From positions 1 to 6,938 of the forward strand of contig JAKBTP010000081.1 of the NCBI GenBank assembly GCA_021844355.1: a stretch of DNA of 6,938 bases, in the 5' to 3' direction. Position 1 is the first letter of the stretch; every line of letters begins with the position of its first letter. This document shows positions 6,031 through 6,938 of the stretch, in pieces. The stretch is from a bacterium. Its GTDB lineage: Bacteria; Chloroflexota; Dormibacteria; Aeolococcales; Bog-877. The notes below the pieces were generated by a model, which saw only the letters and a list, made by a program, of their open reading frames with translations, did not search any database and was not told the origin of the DNA. A program made the translations under genes and the position numbers.

Positions 6031-6756
6031 TCAGCCGGGACGGCGTCCCGTGTGGAGCGCCACGATCCCCAGGGTCATGCGCTCATAGGCCACCCGCTCG
6101 AAGCCCGCGTCCCGCAGCCACCCCGCGACCACATTGGGGCCGGGGAAAACGGAGATCGAGGCCGTGAGGTAGCCGTACGCTCCGGTACGTCCCAGGAGGA
6201 GCCTTGCCATTCGGGGGATCACCAGCCGACTGTACTGTCGGTAGAGGGGTCGCATGAACGGTCGGGGCGTGCTGAACTCCAGGATCACCACCCGCCCCCC
6301 AGGACGCAGGACCCGCCAGACCTCGCGCAGCGCCCGCTGGTGATCGGCGATGTTGCGCAGCCCGAAGGCCACGGTCACAGCGTCAAAGGCCCGATCGGGC
6401 ACGGGCAACTCCAGCGCATCTCCGACCCGGAACTCCACCTCCGGGACGGCCCGCGCGGCCAGTGAAAGCATCTCCTCGGTGATGTCCACGCCGATAACCG
6501 CGCCCGACGGACCCACCCGGCGCCAGAGGAGGCGCGCCAGGGCCCCAGTTCCGGTGCAGACGTCCAGCGCCTTGCCGCCCCGCGGGACACGCGTCAGCTG
6601 CGCCGCCCGTCGACGCCAGCGGCGGTCCTCCCCCAGGCTGAGGACCGCGTTGAGCAGGTCGTAGCGGCCCGCGATCCCGCCGAACATCGCCCGCACGGCA
6701 GGGACCTCTGGCCGGCCCGCGGTGGGCAGAACCTCTTCCCCTGCCTCCAACGTCAT
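6031..6756 (-). CDS. ubiE/menG: Demethylmenaquinone / ubiquinone-type C-methyltransferase (UbiE/MenG family)
   Basis: S-adenosylmethionine-dependent C-methyltransferase that performs the last step of menaquinone synthesis, methylating demethylmenaquinol; the family also acts in ubiquinone synthesis. The 241 residues are of normal family length. VRAMFGGIAGRYDLLNAVLS (21-40) is the family signature, followed by SAM motif I LDVCTGTGA (64-72), the acidic residue Asp91 in VIGVDIT, GDALELPVPDRAFDAVT (112-128), the diagnostic FGLRN (131-135), and RVLRPGGRVVILEFS (148-162). In signature 1 the usual histidine before RRW is replaced by acidic residues (SLGEDRRW), a modest variation. With no sign of ubiquinone genes, menaquinone is the more likely product, but this is inference. 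The ATG overlaps the stop of the preceding gene as ATGA, with a weak GAAGG 12 nt upstream, so translation is probably coupled. Confidence 0.95.
   Translation of the reverse strand: MTLEAGEEVLPTAGRPEVPAVRAMFGGIAGRYDLLNAVLSLGEDRRWRRRAAQLTRVPRGGKALDVCTGTGALARLLWRRVGPSGAVIGVDITEEMLSLAARAVPEVEFRVGDALELPVPDRAFDAVTVAFGLRNIADHQRALREVWRVLRPGGRVVILEFSTPRPFMRPLYRQYSRLVIPRMARLLLGRTGAYGYLTASISVFPGPNVVAGWLRDAGFERVAYERMTLGIVALHTGRRPG
6036..6050. repeat. Palindrome at the 3' end of ubiE/menG
   Basis: CGGGACG-G-CGTCCCG is a perfect 7-bp inverted repeat with a one-base centre, lying in the last codons of the methyltransferase gene. As RNA it could form a 6-bp GC-rich stem with a 3-base loop. No T-run follows on the minus strand, so it may slow polymerase or protect the 3' end rather than terminate. 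Chance in GC-rich coding sequence is a fair alternative. Confidence 0.35.
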
Positions 6757-6938
6757 GCGCTGAGCAAGCCTTCGGCCGTGCTTCCCTCCGGCGTAGAGGG
6801 GCGGGCGCCACAGAGACAGGTCCGCTCCGTCGGAAGCGCCGCCAGCGCGTCCAGAGCCACCTTGCCCAGTTCCTCAGCCCCCTCGCGGACGATCGCCCTG
6901 AGCAACTCGAAGTCCCACTCTGGACGGACGCCCTCCGC
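6753..6938 (-). CDS. C-terminal end of an unidentified gene upstream of ubiE/menG
   Basis: Only the last 61 residues are inside the window; the gene starts beyond the right edge. The frame is open to the edge and ends in a TGA that shares ATGA with the ubiE/menG start, the typical pattern of a co-translated pair. The visible part has a helical stretch, FELLRAIVREGAEELGKVAL, running into DALAALPTERTCLCG, with a CxC pair, then a low-complexity Ser/Thr/Gly/Pro tail. A helix rich in Ala and Glu ending in ALAALP is seen at the C-terminus of polyprenyl diphosphate synthases, which often neighbour menaquinone methyltransferase genes. The match is too short to assign that function. Confidence 0.6.
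   Translation of the reverse strand, partial: AEGVRPEWDFELLRAIVREGAEELGKVALDALAALPTERTCLCGARPSTPEGSTAEGLLSA

Noticed and set aside
1..6938. CRISPR array, tRNA, rRNA, insertion sequence or toxin-antitoxin pair
   Set aside because: No direct repeats with regular spacing, no transposase motifs with terminal repeats, and no RNA gene signatures were seen. Nearly all of the window is accounted for by six coding regions.

Overview
This window is GC-rich bacterial DNA, judged roughly 65-70% G+C by eye, with strong G/C preference at third codon positions and almost no non-coding space. It holds six protein genes, two of them cut by the window edges. The DnaK keeps the extra segment in subdomain IB (around residues 72-105) that, from memory, is missing from Bacillus and Streptomyces DnaK. 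Together with the MenG/UbiE-type methyltransferase, this suggests a GC-rich Chloroflexota- or Dormibacterota-like lineage more than a classical Firmicute or actinobacterium. That placement is a low-confidence inference; no rRNA or tRNA is present to anchor it.

Layout. (1) 1-1235, minus strand: the first 411 codons of dnaK, whose end lies beyond the left edge. (2) 1236-1382: a 147-bp divergent intergenic region with the dnaK ribosome binding site and a weak candidate promoter, but no recognisable heat-shock operator. (3) 1383-3310, plus strand: a small protein with an N-terminal membrane anchor, then a secreted family-5 glycoside hydrolase resembling endoglycoceramidases. (4) 3294-5959, minus strand: a Gfo/Idh/MocA oxidoreductase, preceded in transcription by a two-domain protein in which a ThuA-like domain is fused to a second Gfo/Idh/MocA oxidoreductase. 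Their reading frames overlap by 4 nt. (5) 6031-6938, minus strand: ubiE/menG, overlapping by 4 nt the end of an unidentified upstream gene that runs off the right edge.

How the parts may work together. dnaK and ubiE/menG are housekeeping genes for protein folding and the last methylation in menaquinone synthesis. Between them sits a carbohydrate module: one exported hydrolase that could release sugars from glycosides or glycolipids, and a cytoplasmic pair of sugar-type NAD(P) oxidoreductases, one fused to ThuA. In rhizobia, separate ThuA and ThuB (a Gfo/Idh enzyme) act together on trehalose and related disaccharides through 3-keto sugars. The fusion may be a one-chain version of that pair, but its substrate cannot be read from sequence. 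The hydrolase and the oxidoreductase genes converge and overlap tail to tail by 17 bp, so they are not co-transcribed and a functional link is only a hypothesis. I found no mobile element, CRISPR array or RNA gene, and no clear evidence of a wholly new system. The ThuA-Gfo fusion and its rare-start, overlapping partner are the most interesting items.
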